Assembly: GCF_015354405.1 (NCBI RefSeq)
Contig: NZ_JADKYP010000043.1
Location: forward strand, 1-63,826
DNA: 63,826 bases
Direction: 5' to 3'
Source of the DNA: Nocardia sp. BSTN01
Lineage (GTDB): Bacteria > Actinomycetota > Actinomycetes > Mycobacteriales > Mycobacteriaceae
Part shown: in pieces, positions 9,067 through 17,031 of the stretch
Numbering within the stretch: the stretch's first letter is position 1
Layout: each line of letters begins with the position of its first letter
Position numbers and translations under genes: made by a program
Notes under the pieces: model-generated
Databases searched by the model: none
What the model saw: only the letters and a program-made list of their open reading frames with translations
Told to the model about the DNA's origin: nothing

Positions 9067-10053
9067 TCAGCCGGCGGTCACTTCCACCGGGTTGCCGGCG
9101 TTATCGAGGGTGTTGCTGGTGATGTCGCCCTTCTCGGCGAGCCAGCGCTCGGCGTCGATCGCCGAACGGCAACCCGTACCGGCGGCGGTAATGGCCTGGC
9201 GGTAGGTGTGATCGACCAGATCGCCGGCCGCGAAGACGCCGTCCACCGAAGTCGCGGTACCGGGCTCGCGCACCTTCACGTAGCCCTCGGCATCGAGATC
9301 GACCTGACCACGGACCAATTCGCTGCGCGGGTCGTGGCCGATCGCCACGAACAAGCCGGTGGCCGCCAGTTCGGAGGTTTCGCCGGTCTTGGTGTCGCGC
9401 AGGGCGAGGCTCGTCACGGCCGTGTCGCCGTGCACCTGGACCACCTCGGAGTTCAGGCGGAAGCGGATCTTCTCGTTGGCCTTCGCCCGCTCGAGCATGA
9501 TGCGGGAGGCGCGGAATTCCTCGCGGCGGTGCACGATGGTCACGCTGGAGGCGAATTTGGTGACGAAGGTCGCCTCTTCCATCGCGGAGTCGCCACCGCC
9601 GACCACGACGATGTCCTGGCCCTTGAAGAAGAAGCCGTCACAGGTCGCGCAGGCGCTGACACCGCGGCCGAGCAGCTCCTGCTCCCCCGGTACGCCCAGG
9701 TAGCGGGCAGCCGAGCCCATGGCCAGGATGATCGCGTAGGCCTCATAGACCTCGCCGCCGACCGTGACCGACTTGATCGGGCCGGAGAGATCGATCGCCT
9801 CGACATCCTCGGTACGGATATCCGCGCCGAAGCGCTTGGCCTGCTCACGCATCTCTTCCATGAGATCGGGACCCATGATGCCGTCGCGGAAGCCGGGGAA
9901 GTTCTCCACCTCGGTCGTCGTCATCAGCGCGCCACCGAACTGGGTGCCCTCGAACAGCAGCGGTTCGAGCTCGGCCCGGGCAGCGTAGACCGCGGCGGTG
10001 TAGCCGGCGGGGCCGGAGCCGACAATGATCAGATCGCGTACAGGCGTGCTCAT
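9067..10053 (-). CDS. trxB: Thioredoxin-disulfide reductase
   Basis: This FAD-dependent enzyme transfers electrons from NADPH to thioredoxin. The 328-residue protein has the FAD-binding GSGPAG motif at residues 12-17, the redox-active CATC (Cys135 and Cys138), an NADPH-binding [10 protein letters not shown] segment near 155, and the C-terminal FAD motif [17 protein letters not shown] chose ATG 10053 ([14 protein letters not shown]), preceded by GGAAGGG, over a start eight codons upstream. A SigH/SigR-type promoter lies about 40 bases upstream, consistent with thiol-stress control of trxB-trxA. Confidence 0.97.
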   Translation of the reverse strand: MSTPVRDLIIVGSGPAGYTAAVYAARAELEPLLFEGTQFGGALMTTTEVENFPGFRDGIMGPDLMEEMREQAKRFGADIRTEDVEAIDLSGPIKSVTVGGEVYEAYAIILAMGSAARYLGVPGEQELLGRGVSACATCDGFFFKGQDIVVVGGGDSAMEEATFVTKFASSVTIVHRREEFRASRIMLERAKANEKIRFRLNSEVVQVHGDTAVTSLALRDTKTGETSELAATGLFVAIGHDPRSELVRGQVDLDAEGYVKVREPGTATSVDGVFAAGDLVDHTYRQAITAAGTGCRSAIDAERWLAEKGDITSNTLDNAGNPVEVTAG

Positions 10054-10091
10054 GATGCCCTTCCGAAGTGTGTTCAACAGGCGTGTCGGTC

Positions 10092-10118
10092 AACAACAGG
10101 GTAAACGTAGATGTTCCC
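10092..10118 (-). promoter_or_regulatory. SigH/SigR-type promoter of trxB-trxA
   Basis: On the minus strand GGGAAC (10118-10113), then 18 bases, then GTT (10094-10092) matches the consensus GGGAAY-N18-GTT of the thiol-stress sigma factors SigH and SigR. The leader would be about 30 bases. Confidence 0.65.
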
Positions 10119-10193
10119 GCCGCGACCGGCCGTACTCGAGGTCACGCCCGGGAACGTCGGCGTCGACGAGGCCGTCGCGCACCCCGAGCGCCG

Positions 10194-11063
10194 TCAGCCG
10201 ATATCGCGCATCTCCAGGATCTGCGGATCCGCTGGGCTGCAACCGGTCCCGACGACTAGTGCGGTGATCTTGGGCGGACGCGGGCCGGTGAGCAGAATCA
10301 GCACGGCCGATCGACCGCGATATGTGACATTCGTCGAGCCGAGCACCGTGCGGTCGGGAACCGCGGCCTTCACGCAGCCGGCCATGGCCCCGGGGCCCGA
10401 GAGCGCGCCGGTGACGTCGTTGCGGCCCATGGCACTCAGCACGGCCGCGGAGGACAGCTCGTCGTCGAGGGCGACGGTGGCGCTGTGGTGGGCCGGCAGG
10501 GCCTTCGGGCTCACCGTGCGATCGGTCACCGCGTCCACGGCGACCAGGGTTCCGGCGATGACGGCCACCGCCGCCGCGGCCGCGGTGAACCAGCGCAGGC
10601 GCTTCGCGCGGTGACCGTCCAGCGAAATCGGCTCGCCCGGGTCCGCCACGCCGGGCACATCGGCGTCCTGCTCGAGTTGTTCCTCGAGCAGCGCCTCCTG
10701 CGGTACCGCGTCCAGAGCAGGCATCGGACGCGTCGAAGGTGGCTCGCCGCCCGATCCGTCGCCGTAGAGACGGTGGACGGTGGCGACCGGCTGCGGCTGC
10801 TCGCCACGCGACAACTCATCGAGGAGGGCGTCCAGCCGAGCCGCTACCTCGGTGGGGATCGGATGCAGGATGTGGTCGTCCAGGCTCAGCGCGCGTAACT
10901 CGGCGCTCACGCCGTCGAGCGAGTGCAGGAAACGAACGGCGTCGGGATCCCGGCGAACTTGGGGCCACAGCAGCTCGGCCTGCTCGGGAGGGACGTTGTC
11001 GGCGTGCAGATCGGCCAGCAGATCGGTGGAGAACGGAGGGTGCGGCACCGGACGGGCTGCCAT
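10194..11063 (-). CDS. rsmA: Anti-sigma-M factor
   Basis: By position after sigM and before trxB this is the counterpart of the mycobacterial anti-SigM factor (Rv3912). The 289-residue protein has a cytoplasmic N-terminal part (about 1-155) with a weak anti-sigma region (LLADLHADNVPPEQAELLW), one membrane helix at about 158-179 (WFTAAAAAVAVIAGTLVAVD) and an outer C-terminal domain of about 110 residues. The start is well set: ATG at 11063 follows AGGAGGTGTG. No zinc-binding HxxxCxxC motif is visible, so it is not a ZAS-type anti-sigma. It probably holds SigM inactive at the membrane. Confidence 0.85.
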   Translation of the reverse strand: MAARPVPHPPFSTDLLADLHADNVPPEQAELLWPQVRRDPDAVRFLHSLDGVSAELRALSLDDHILHPIPTEVAARLDALLDELSRGEQPQPVATVHRLYGDGSGGEPPSTRPMPALDAVPQEALLEEQLEQDADVPGVADPGEPISLDGHRAKRLRWFTAAAAAVAVIAGTLVAVDAVTDRTVSPKALPAHHSATVALDDELSSAAVLSAMGRNDVTGALSGPGAMAGCVKAAVPDRTVLGSTNVTYRGRSAVLILLTGPRPPKITALVVGTGCSPADPQILEMRDIG

Positions 11064-11244
11064 CACACCTCCTGTGTCCGCTTCGTCGCCCCACAGCCCG
11101 GAACGGCGTCGCCGCGCGGCGAATTCGCCCTTGTCGTCCATCGCCTCTCCGGGTCCGGCCTCATGATGTAGCGCCTGTCATCGCAGCGGTGCGGCGGCAG
11201 GCACAACGAATAATTGTCCGTCTGTTAGTAATGACGCTTCTCGG

Positions 11245-11895
11245 CTACGTCCGGTTCCCCGGATTTCGCAGGAATTCCAATTCCTGTTCCAGCCGTTTAC
11301 GGCCCCGGGCGCAGCGACTTTTGATCGTCCCCTCGGCGACGCCCAGCAACTGCGCCGCTTCCGCTACGGTATACCCTTCCATGTCGATCGCAACCAACGC
11401 TGCGCGCTGATCGGGCGGCAGTGTGAACAGCGCCGCGGCGACCACCATTTTCACCTCGCGCTGCGCGATGTCGTCGCGTTCCACCGCCGGTTCGGCCACC
11501 GACTCGTCCGACAGCGACGTCGCGGGGCGAGACTTGTTGCGCCGCATACGATCCAGGCACGCGTTGACCACGATGCGATGCAGCCAGCTGCGTACCTCCG
11601 CATCCCCGCGGAAGGTGGCGGCATTGCGATGCGCGGACAGCAGTGCGTCCTGCAGCGAATCCGCGGCATCCTCCGGAGTGCGGCAGGTGCGCAGCGCCAA
11701 TTGCCAGAGCCGGTGGTAATGACGGCGGAACAGAATGCCGAAAGCATCGCGGTCGCCCGCGACATGGGCGGAAAGTAATTCGAAATCGGTGGTTTCGTCC
11801 GGATCGATCGAGCGACGACGGACAGCAGACGACTCCGGTGTCCCCCCACTGGCGATCGCTTCGAACGACACACAAACCCCTTGGACAGCGCTCAC
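11245..11895 (-). CDS. sigM: ECF RNA polymerase sigma factor SigM
   Basis: This is a group-4 sigma factor. Region 2 (about 45-115) includes DAFGILFRRHYHRLWQLALR and AEVRSWLHRIVVNACLDRMRR; region 4 (about 155-205) has LPPDQRAALVAIDMEGYTVAEA followed by the helix AEGTIKSRCARGRKRL. The 216-residue length is usual. SigM in mycobacteria controls a small set of secreted and ESX-related genes. The N-terminal 30 residues are variable, so the exact start is not certain (in-frame GTG codons lie downstream of ATG 11895). I could not identify an autoregulatory promoter in the 184 bases upstream. Confidence 0.92.
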   Translation of the reverse strand: MSAVQGVCVSFEAIASGGTPESSAVRRRSIDPDETTDFELLSAHVAGDRDAFGILFRRHYHRLWQLALRTCRTPEDAADSLQDALLSAHRNAATFRGDAEVRSWLHRIVVNACLDRMRRNKSRPATSLSDESVAEPAVERDDIAQREVKMVVAAALFTLPPDQRAALVAIDMEGYTVAEAAQLLGVAEGTIKSRCARGRKRLEQELEFLRNPGNRT

Positions 11896-12079
11896 GGCGG
11901 CACGAAGTCCTACACCGGACAGGCCGCTAATTCCGCATCATCCAGGACCGAGACACCAGATCCCAGGAAGCTCCCCTGCTGAGAGCGCGCTGTGAATCAT
12001 AACGTTTATTACGAATCGGTAGCAACCAGAGCGAGGCGATATGACGGGCCGGGAGGGTCGCCGGCCGCGAGGACACGGA

Positions 12080-15000
12080 TCAGGAAGCTGCCTCGAAGCG
12101 AATGTCGCCGAGCGACGTCTGGAACTGGCCGCCGTTGTTGGCCAGCTGGGTGATCCAGATCAGCACGTAGCGAGCCGGCTGATCGGACTGCACGGGGATC
12201 GTGGTGGCGCCGTCGGCCAGGGTGGCCTGGCCGACGAGCTGGGTCTGGTCCAGGGTGGGCACCGCGGTGGGCGAGGTCCGCACCTCGACCACCGTGCCCG
12301 GTGACGCGGAATCGATGACGACCTTGCTCACCTTGCTGGGGCCGGGCAGCGTCGCGAGCACCCCGACCCCCTTCTTCAGAGCCGGAAACTGCTGGAAGTA
12401 CTGATCGGTGTGCCAGGTGGTGGTCGGATTTCCGTCGAGCAGCGCCGACACGTTGCCGGGACTGTCCGGGGTGCCCTCCGGGGAGTACACCGCGACGCCC
12501 GTGGCCTGCAGCGGAAGTCCGGCGGCCGTGGTCGGCGCGGGTCCCGCGGGCTGCGCGGCCGGCGTTGTCGGTGCGACGCTGGCCGTGGTCAGGCCCAGTT
12601 TGCGTTGTTCGTTGAGCGGTTCGTCGGCCGAGCCCGGGGCGAAGATGCTCAACAGCCACCAGATGATCACGCCGACCACCAGCGCCGCGAGCACACCCAG
12701 GCCGACCAGGATCCACAACATTCGCTGCGACCGCTCCCGCTCGGCGGCGAGCAGTTCCGGATCGGCGAGGGTTTCGTCCGGATTCGCCACGGCACGCTGG
12801 CCCAGGCGCAGGACCGGGATGAAGTCGGTCTTCTGGTCGACGACCGAGGCCTGCTCGAGCACGTGCTGCACGGTCGCCGCCGTCCGCACGCCCTTGTCGG
12901 CCTCGAGCGAGCGGACCGCCACCGCGGAGATCTCGAACGGCACCTCGGGACGAATCTGACGCGGTTCCACGGGAGAACCGTCGCTGCCGAAATCGGCTAG
13001 CTTCAGCCCGCCGACGGTCGCCGCGGATCCGGAGACACCGCCGGTGCGGATCGGCCAGCGAGCGGTGATCAGCGCGTACAGCATCGCGCCGAGCCCCCGC
13101 ACATCCGATTGCGCGTCGGAATCGGCCAGGGTGCCGGGGAAGGCCAGCACCGCATCGCCGGACGCGCTGATACGCACCCGGTCCGGATGGTCGATCGACA
13201 ACGAACCGCCGCCGCGATGGGCCAGTTCGGCCGCCGCGGCGAGGGCACGGATGGCCCGCGCCGCGCCGATCGGCGAGGGCATGGTCTCGGCCATCTCCCG
13301 CAGCGAGCGGCCGGGAGTCCACTCCGCGACCACGATGCCGCCGGAACTACCGCGCACCACATCGAGCACGCGGGCCAGGCCGGACGAGTTGATCCGGCCC
13401 AGGCGCAGCGTGCGCGAAAGAATGGCCTGCGGCCCGTCGTGGCCGGGATTGTCGGTGGCCTTCTGATCGGCATCGACGAAGGTGAGCGCGACCTCGCGGT
13501 CCAGTTTCACATCCAAGGCCTGCCAGAACCGCAGTCCGCGCGCGCCGCCATGGTCGGCGAGCAGCCGATAGCGACCACCCGCCACGGAGGCGCCCGGAAT
13601 CAGTTTGGGACCGCGCGGCACCCGCCGGGACGGCGGTTCCACCCGCATCGGGGGCATCTCCGGCGAACCGACCGGCAGCATGCCGGTGTCGTAGGCCGGA
13701 TCCCGCGGCGGCACAGCGCCGGGCGGCACCGCTTCCGCACCGTTGCCGCTCACCGCGTCGGCGGCGTTCGGTGCGTCGGGGACATACCCGTCCACACCGG
13801 CTTCGGCGTCGGGCGCCGCAGCGGCGGTCGACGCTTCCGTATGGTCGGATGCGGATTCCGGAGTGCGGTCGGCCGGCGGAACACTCCCGGGCGGGACGTC
13901 GTCGGTGCGCACTGCGCCTGCCGCCTCGGCAGCCTCGGCGGAAGGCTGACCCTCCGCCGCGTCGTCGCTCACCCTCGCTCCTCCTTCGCCCTGATATGTC
14001 GAAGTCCGTTGTGCCGGTGTAGCACCGGCATTTGCGTTTCTCTGCCGAACAGGGTACGGGAACTCGCCCTGGCCGGTGCGGTCAACCGCACCAGGACGAA
14101 TTACCGGCAACACCATGGTCTGGGCGTCGGTATACGGGTCGTAGCGGTAGTAATACGGAGCGGCGAGGTCCGGACGCGGCAGCACCATCGTGTCGTGCGT
14201 ATCGACCGCGGTGTCGTCCAGGCCGAGGTCCGGCGCCGGCGGGGTGAAGCCGAGGCGCCGCGACACCGCGACCGTGAGCGCGACGATCTCCGGAACACCC
14301 GCCAGGCGCATCAGCCCGAAGGCGACGCCGAACATGACGATCGCGTCCAGGCCGACCCGCAGTACCGAGGCGAGGCCGCCGTCGAGCCGGGACAGGCCCA
14401 GCACCTGATCGATGATCAGTGTCACCGCCGCGCCGGCCACCGAGGCCAGCACCACGCGGGTGACGGTCCGGCCGACATTGGCCATCCGCAGATCGCCGAG
14501 ACTGCGATGCAGCAGCCAGCCGCCGATCACCGCGCCGGTCACGAAGCCCAGACCGTTGGCCACACCCAAGGCGATGACGACGTGATCCTCACTGAAGAAC
14601 ACCGGTGTGAGCAGCGACAACACGATCTTGACGCCGGTGATGCCGAGGATGATCCAAGTCGGTGTCCAGGCCTGTTCCCGCGCGTAGAACACCCGCAGAT
14701 GAATCAGCACCAGCGCGTAGGGAATCAGCGTGAACGCCGACCAGGAGACCGCCTCGCCCAGGCGGCCCGCATCCGAACTGCCGAAATGGCCGTATCCGTA
14801 CAGCGCCTGGCCGATCTGCGGACCCGCGATGGTGAGGAAGGTGACCACCGGGACCAGCGAAATCATGGTCAGACGGGTGGCGACGCCGAGGTCGTCGACC
14901 ACCGCCGGATTGTCGTCGGCGGCGGCATTGCGGCTCAGGCGCGGCATGATCGCGGTCAGCAGCGTCACGCCGAGCACGCCGTACGGCAGTTGCAGCAGCA

Positions 15001-16804
15001 GCCAGGCGTTCTGATAGATGGTCGGGCCCGCGACGTCGGCATGCGAGGAGACCCGGGTGGCGATGGTCCAGCCGATCTGGCTGATGAACACGTACAGGAT
15101 GATGGCCGCGCCCATCCCGGCGAACTGCTTGAGCCGGGCGTCCACCCCCCACAGTGGGCGCAGATCGATCCCCAGCCGCCGGATGGCCGGCAGCAGGCTC
15201 ACCATCTGAACGATGACACCGACGGTCACACCGACGCCGAGGACCAGCAGCTTCGGATCGCTCATCCGGACCGGATCGAGGCTGATCTCTCCCGGCGTGA
15301 CCGCGTACAGGGTCAGGATCGCCAGCACGACCACGTTGTTCAGCACCGGCGCCCAGGCACCCGGTTTGAACACCTGATGGGTGTTCAGGATCGCCATGAG
15401 CAGGCCCGACATCCCGTAGAAGAGGATGGCCGGCAGCAGCAGGAAGGCGAGCGCCGTGGTCAGCGCGGTATTCACCTTGCCGTCGTGGGACAGGAAGATA
15501 TGGGTGGTCATCACCGGTGCCGCGGCGACGGCCAGGACGGTGCCGATGGCCAGCACCGTGAATGCCGCGGTGACCAAGCGGCGGACGAAGGCGGCGCCGC
15601 GGTCGGCATCCTCCTTCTCCGCGCGGACCAGCGTCGGCACCACGATGGCGGTGAGCACCGCGCCGAGCAGCAGCTCGGAGATCATGGTCGGGATCGTGCT
15701 GGAGACCGTGAACGCACTGGCGATGGCCGGGCCGAGCACGGTGACGAGCAACAGCTGCTTGACGAAGCCGGTGATGCGGCTGACCAGCGTGGCGACCGCG
15801 ATGGACCCGGAATCGCGGACCAATCGCGAAGTCGACGAGTCTTCCGGCTCCTGCTCGATGACGGCCTGCTGGGCGGTGCGCGGACCGGCCGAATCGCTGC
15901 GCGCGCGTGTCGGCCGTGCCGAATCCGGGCGCGCAGCAGCCGGACGCTCCCCGGCCGGCCGGCGACGCGGCTCCGCCTCGGAGGGCGGGATGTGGCGTGG
16001 CATCGCCCGCTCCGCGCGGGGTGCGCGCGGAACCTGGTCGACCGGACCGCTCGGCGGGCCCGGCGGATAGGGCCGCCGCGGATCCGGGCGTTGCGCGTCC
16101 CGGCGTGGGATCTCCCGGTTCCGGGACTCGCGGTACTGAGGGTCGCGGAACCGAGATTCCGGATTCGGGGGCTCGGCCGGCGGGCGCGGGTCGCGCTGCG
16201 GCGGACGGGGCCGTCCCGGCGGCGAGCCGTCCTGCGGCGGGCGAGCACCCCGCTGATCCGTCGGGGGGACTTGACGGAACGGTTCGCTCGGCGGTGCATT
16301 CGGCGGCAGTGGCTGCCGCGGCGCGTTCGGCGGCGTCTGGCGCAGGGGCGCGCTCGGCGGGCTCTGCCGGCGCGGCGGATTCTGCGGTCCCGGATAGCGG
16401 TCGGGTGAACTCGGCGGTGCCGGACGGGGCGATGCCCCCGGCGGAACCTGGCGCGGGCCGGCACCCGGAGTCTGGCGCAGGGGGGCGCTCGGCGGCGACT
16501 GCCGGCGCGGCGGCGGGGTGGGTCGTGCTCCGTTCGGGCCGGGCGTCCGGCCCGCGGGGGGTACCTGCGGAATCGGGCCACTCAGTGGCCGCCGCGGATC
16601 GGCCGGATCGGGCCGGGCGTCGTTCGGCGGTACGCGGTGCGGCGGCGTCCCGGTGGGCGCGACACCGTTGGCGCCCGAGGGCGGCATCGAGGGATCGGGA
16701 CTCAGCCGACGCGGTCCACGCTCCCACGGCGCGGCGGGCGCGCGTCGCGGAAACTGCTCGTCGTCGGCCTGATCGGGCACGACGGGGCCGTCGTACTCGG
16801 TCAC
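12080..16804 (-). CDS. murJ: MurJ lipid II flippase fused to pseudokinase and sensor-like domain
   Basis: MurJ (MviN) flips lipid II across the membrane for peptidoglycan synthesis. From GTG 16804, with GGAGG five bases upstream, the product is 1574 residues. Residues 1-320 are Pro/Arg-rich with an internal duplication of a PPRRQSPPSAPLRQTP-type segment (about 98 and 143). The MurJ core (about 325-860) starts SRLVRDSGSIAVATLVSRITGFVKQ and holds many membrane segments. A linker leads to a kinase-like domain (about 1072-1320) lacking the catalytic HRD Asp and DFG. A membrane helix (about 1361-1388) precedes an external beta-rich, discoidin-like domain. In mycobacteria the pseudokinase, phosphorylated by PknB, recruits FhaA. 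The coding start lies 42 bases after a 69-bp tandem repeat. Confidence 0.93.
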   Translation of the reverse strand: MTEYDGPVVPDQADDEQFPRRAPAAPWERGPRRLSPDPSMPPSGANGVAPTGTPPHRVPPNDARPDPADPRRPLSGPIPQVPPAGRTPGPNGARPTPPPRRQSPPSAPLRQTPGAGPRQVPPGASPRPAPPSSPDRYPGPQNPPRRQSPPSAPLRQTPPNAPRQPLPPNAPPSEPFRQVPPTDQRGARPPQDGSPPGRPRPPQRDPRPPAEPPNPESRFRDPQYRESRNREIPRRDAQRPDPRRPYPPGPPSGPVDQVPRAPRAERAMPRHIPPSEAEPRRRPAGERPAAARPDSARPTRARSDSAGPRTAQQAVIEQEPEDSSTSRLVRDSGSIAVATLVSRITGFVKQLLLVTVLGPAIASAFTVSSTIPTMISELLLGAVLTAIVVPTLVRAEKEDADRGAAFVRRLVTAAFTVLAIGTVLAVAAAPVMTTHIFLSHDGKVNTALTTALAFLLLPAILFYGMSGLLMAILNTHQVFKPGAWAPVLNNVVVLAILTLYAVTPGEISLDPVRMSDPKLLVLGVGVTVGVIVQMVSLLPAIRRLGIDLRPLWGVDARLKQFAGMGAAIILYVFISQIGWTIATRVSSHADVAGPTIYQNAWLLLQLPYGVLGVTLLTAIMPRLSRNAAADDNPAVVDDLGVATRLTMISLVPVVTFLTIAGPQIGQALYGYGHFGSSDAGRLGEAVSWSAFTLIPYALVLIHLRVFYAREQAWTPTWIILGITGVKIVLSLLTPVFFSEDHVVIALGVANGLGFVTGAVIGGWLLHRSLGDLRMANVGRTVTRVVLASVAGAAVTLIIDQVLGLSRLDGGLASVLRVGLDAIVMFGVAFGLMRLAGVPEIVALTVAVSRRLGFTPPAPDLGLDDTAVDTHDTMVLPRPDLAAPYYYRYDPYTDAQTMVLPVIRPGAVDRTGQGEFPYPVRQRNANAGATPAQRTSTYQGEGGARVSDDAAEGQPSAEAAEAAGAVRTDDVPPGSVPPADRTPESASDHTEASTAAAAPDAEAGVDGYVPDAPNAADAVSGNGAEAVPPGAVPPRDPAYDTGMLPVGSPEMPPMRVEPPSRRVPRGPKLIPGASVAGGRYRLLADHGGARGLRFWQALDVKLDREVALTFVDADQKATDNPGHDGPQAILSRTLRLGRINSSGLARVLDVVRGSSGGIVVAEWTPGRSLREMAETMPSPIGAARAIRALAAAAELAHRGGGSLSIDHPDRVRISASGDAVLAFPGTLADSDAQSDVRGLGAMLYALITARWPIRTGGVSGSAATVGGLKLADFGSDGSPVEPRQIRPEVPFEISAVAVRSLEADKGVRTAATVQHVLEQASVVDQKTDFIPVLRLGQRAVANPDETLADPELLAAERERSQRMLWILVGLGVLAALVVGVIIWWLLSIFAPGSADEPLNEQRKLGLTTASVAPTTPAAQPAGPAPTTAAGLPLQATGVAVYSPEGTPDSPGNVSALLDGNPTTTWHTDQYFQQFPALKKGVGVLATLPGPSKVSKVVIDSASPGTVVEVRTSPTAVPTLDQTQLVGQATLADGATTIPVQSDQPARYVLIWITQLANNGGQFQTSLGDIRFEAAS

Positions 16805-16845
16805 CGGACCTCCGGTCTGCTCGGCATTCGGGCTGGCCCGTGAAT

Positions 16846-17031
16846 CACCCGGTCGGCACAGTAAGCCGCTGCGCGATTGTCGCTCACTGTGCCCCGTGAC
16901 CTGCGGGACACCCGCACCCGGTCGGCACAGTAAGCCGCTGCGCGATTGTCGCTCACTGTGCCCCGTGACCTGCGGGACACCCGCACCCGGTCGGCACAGT
17001 AAGCCGCTGCGCGATTGTCGCTCACTGTGCC
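16846..17031. repeat. 69-bp MIRU-like tandem repeat (2.7 copies)
   Basis: Copies begin at 16846, 16915 and 16984; the last is cut after 48 bases. All aligned bases are identical. On the minus strand each unit starts GGCACAGTGAGCGACAATCG and ends that arm with CTTACTGTGCC, giving an 8-bp stem extended past one mismatch. A second hairpin, GCGGG-TGT-CCCGC, lies in the spacer. The TGA that ends the DUF6049 gene (17022-17024) lies inside the repeat. The period is 23 codons, so the murJ frame stays open through it. Confidence 0.9.

Noticed and set aside
11896-12079. SigM autoregulatory promoter
   Set aside because: I found no convincing ECF -35/-10 pair on the minus strand in this gap.
13109-16408. 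A 1099-codon open frame on the + strand opposite murJ
   Set aside because: Its product is Arg/Gly/His/Gln-rich without any domain. It is the high-GC mirror of murJ, whose frame shows clear flippase and pseudokinase motifs.
16846-17031. CRISPR array
   Set aside because: The repeats are directly adjacent 69-bp identical units with no unique spacers and no cas genes.
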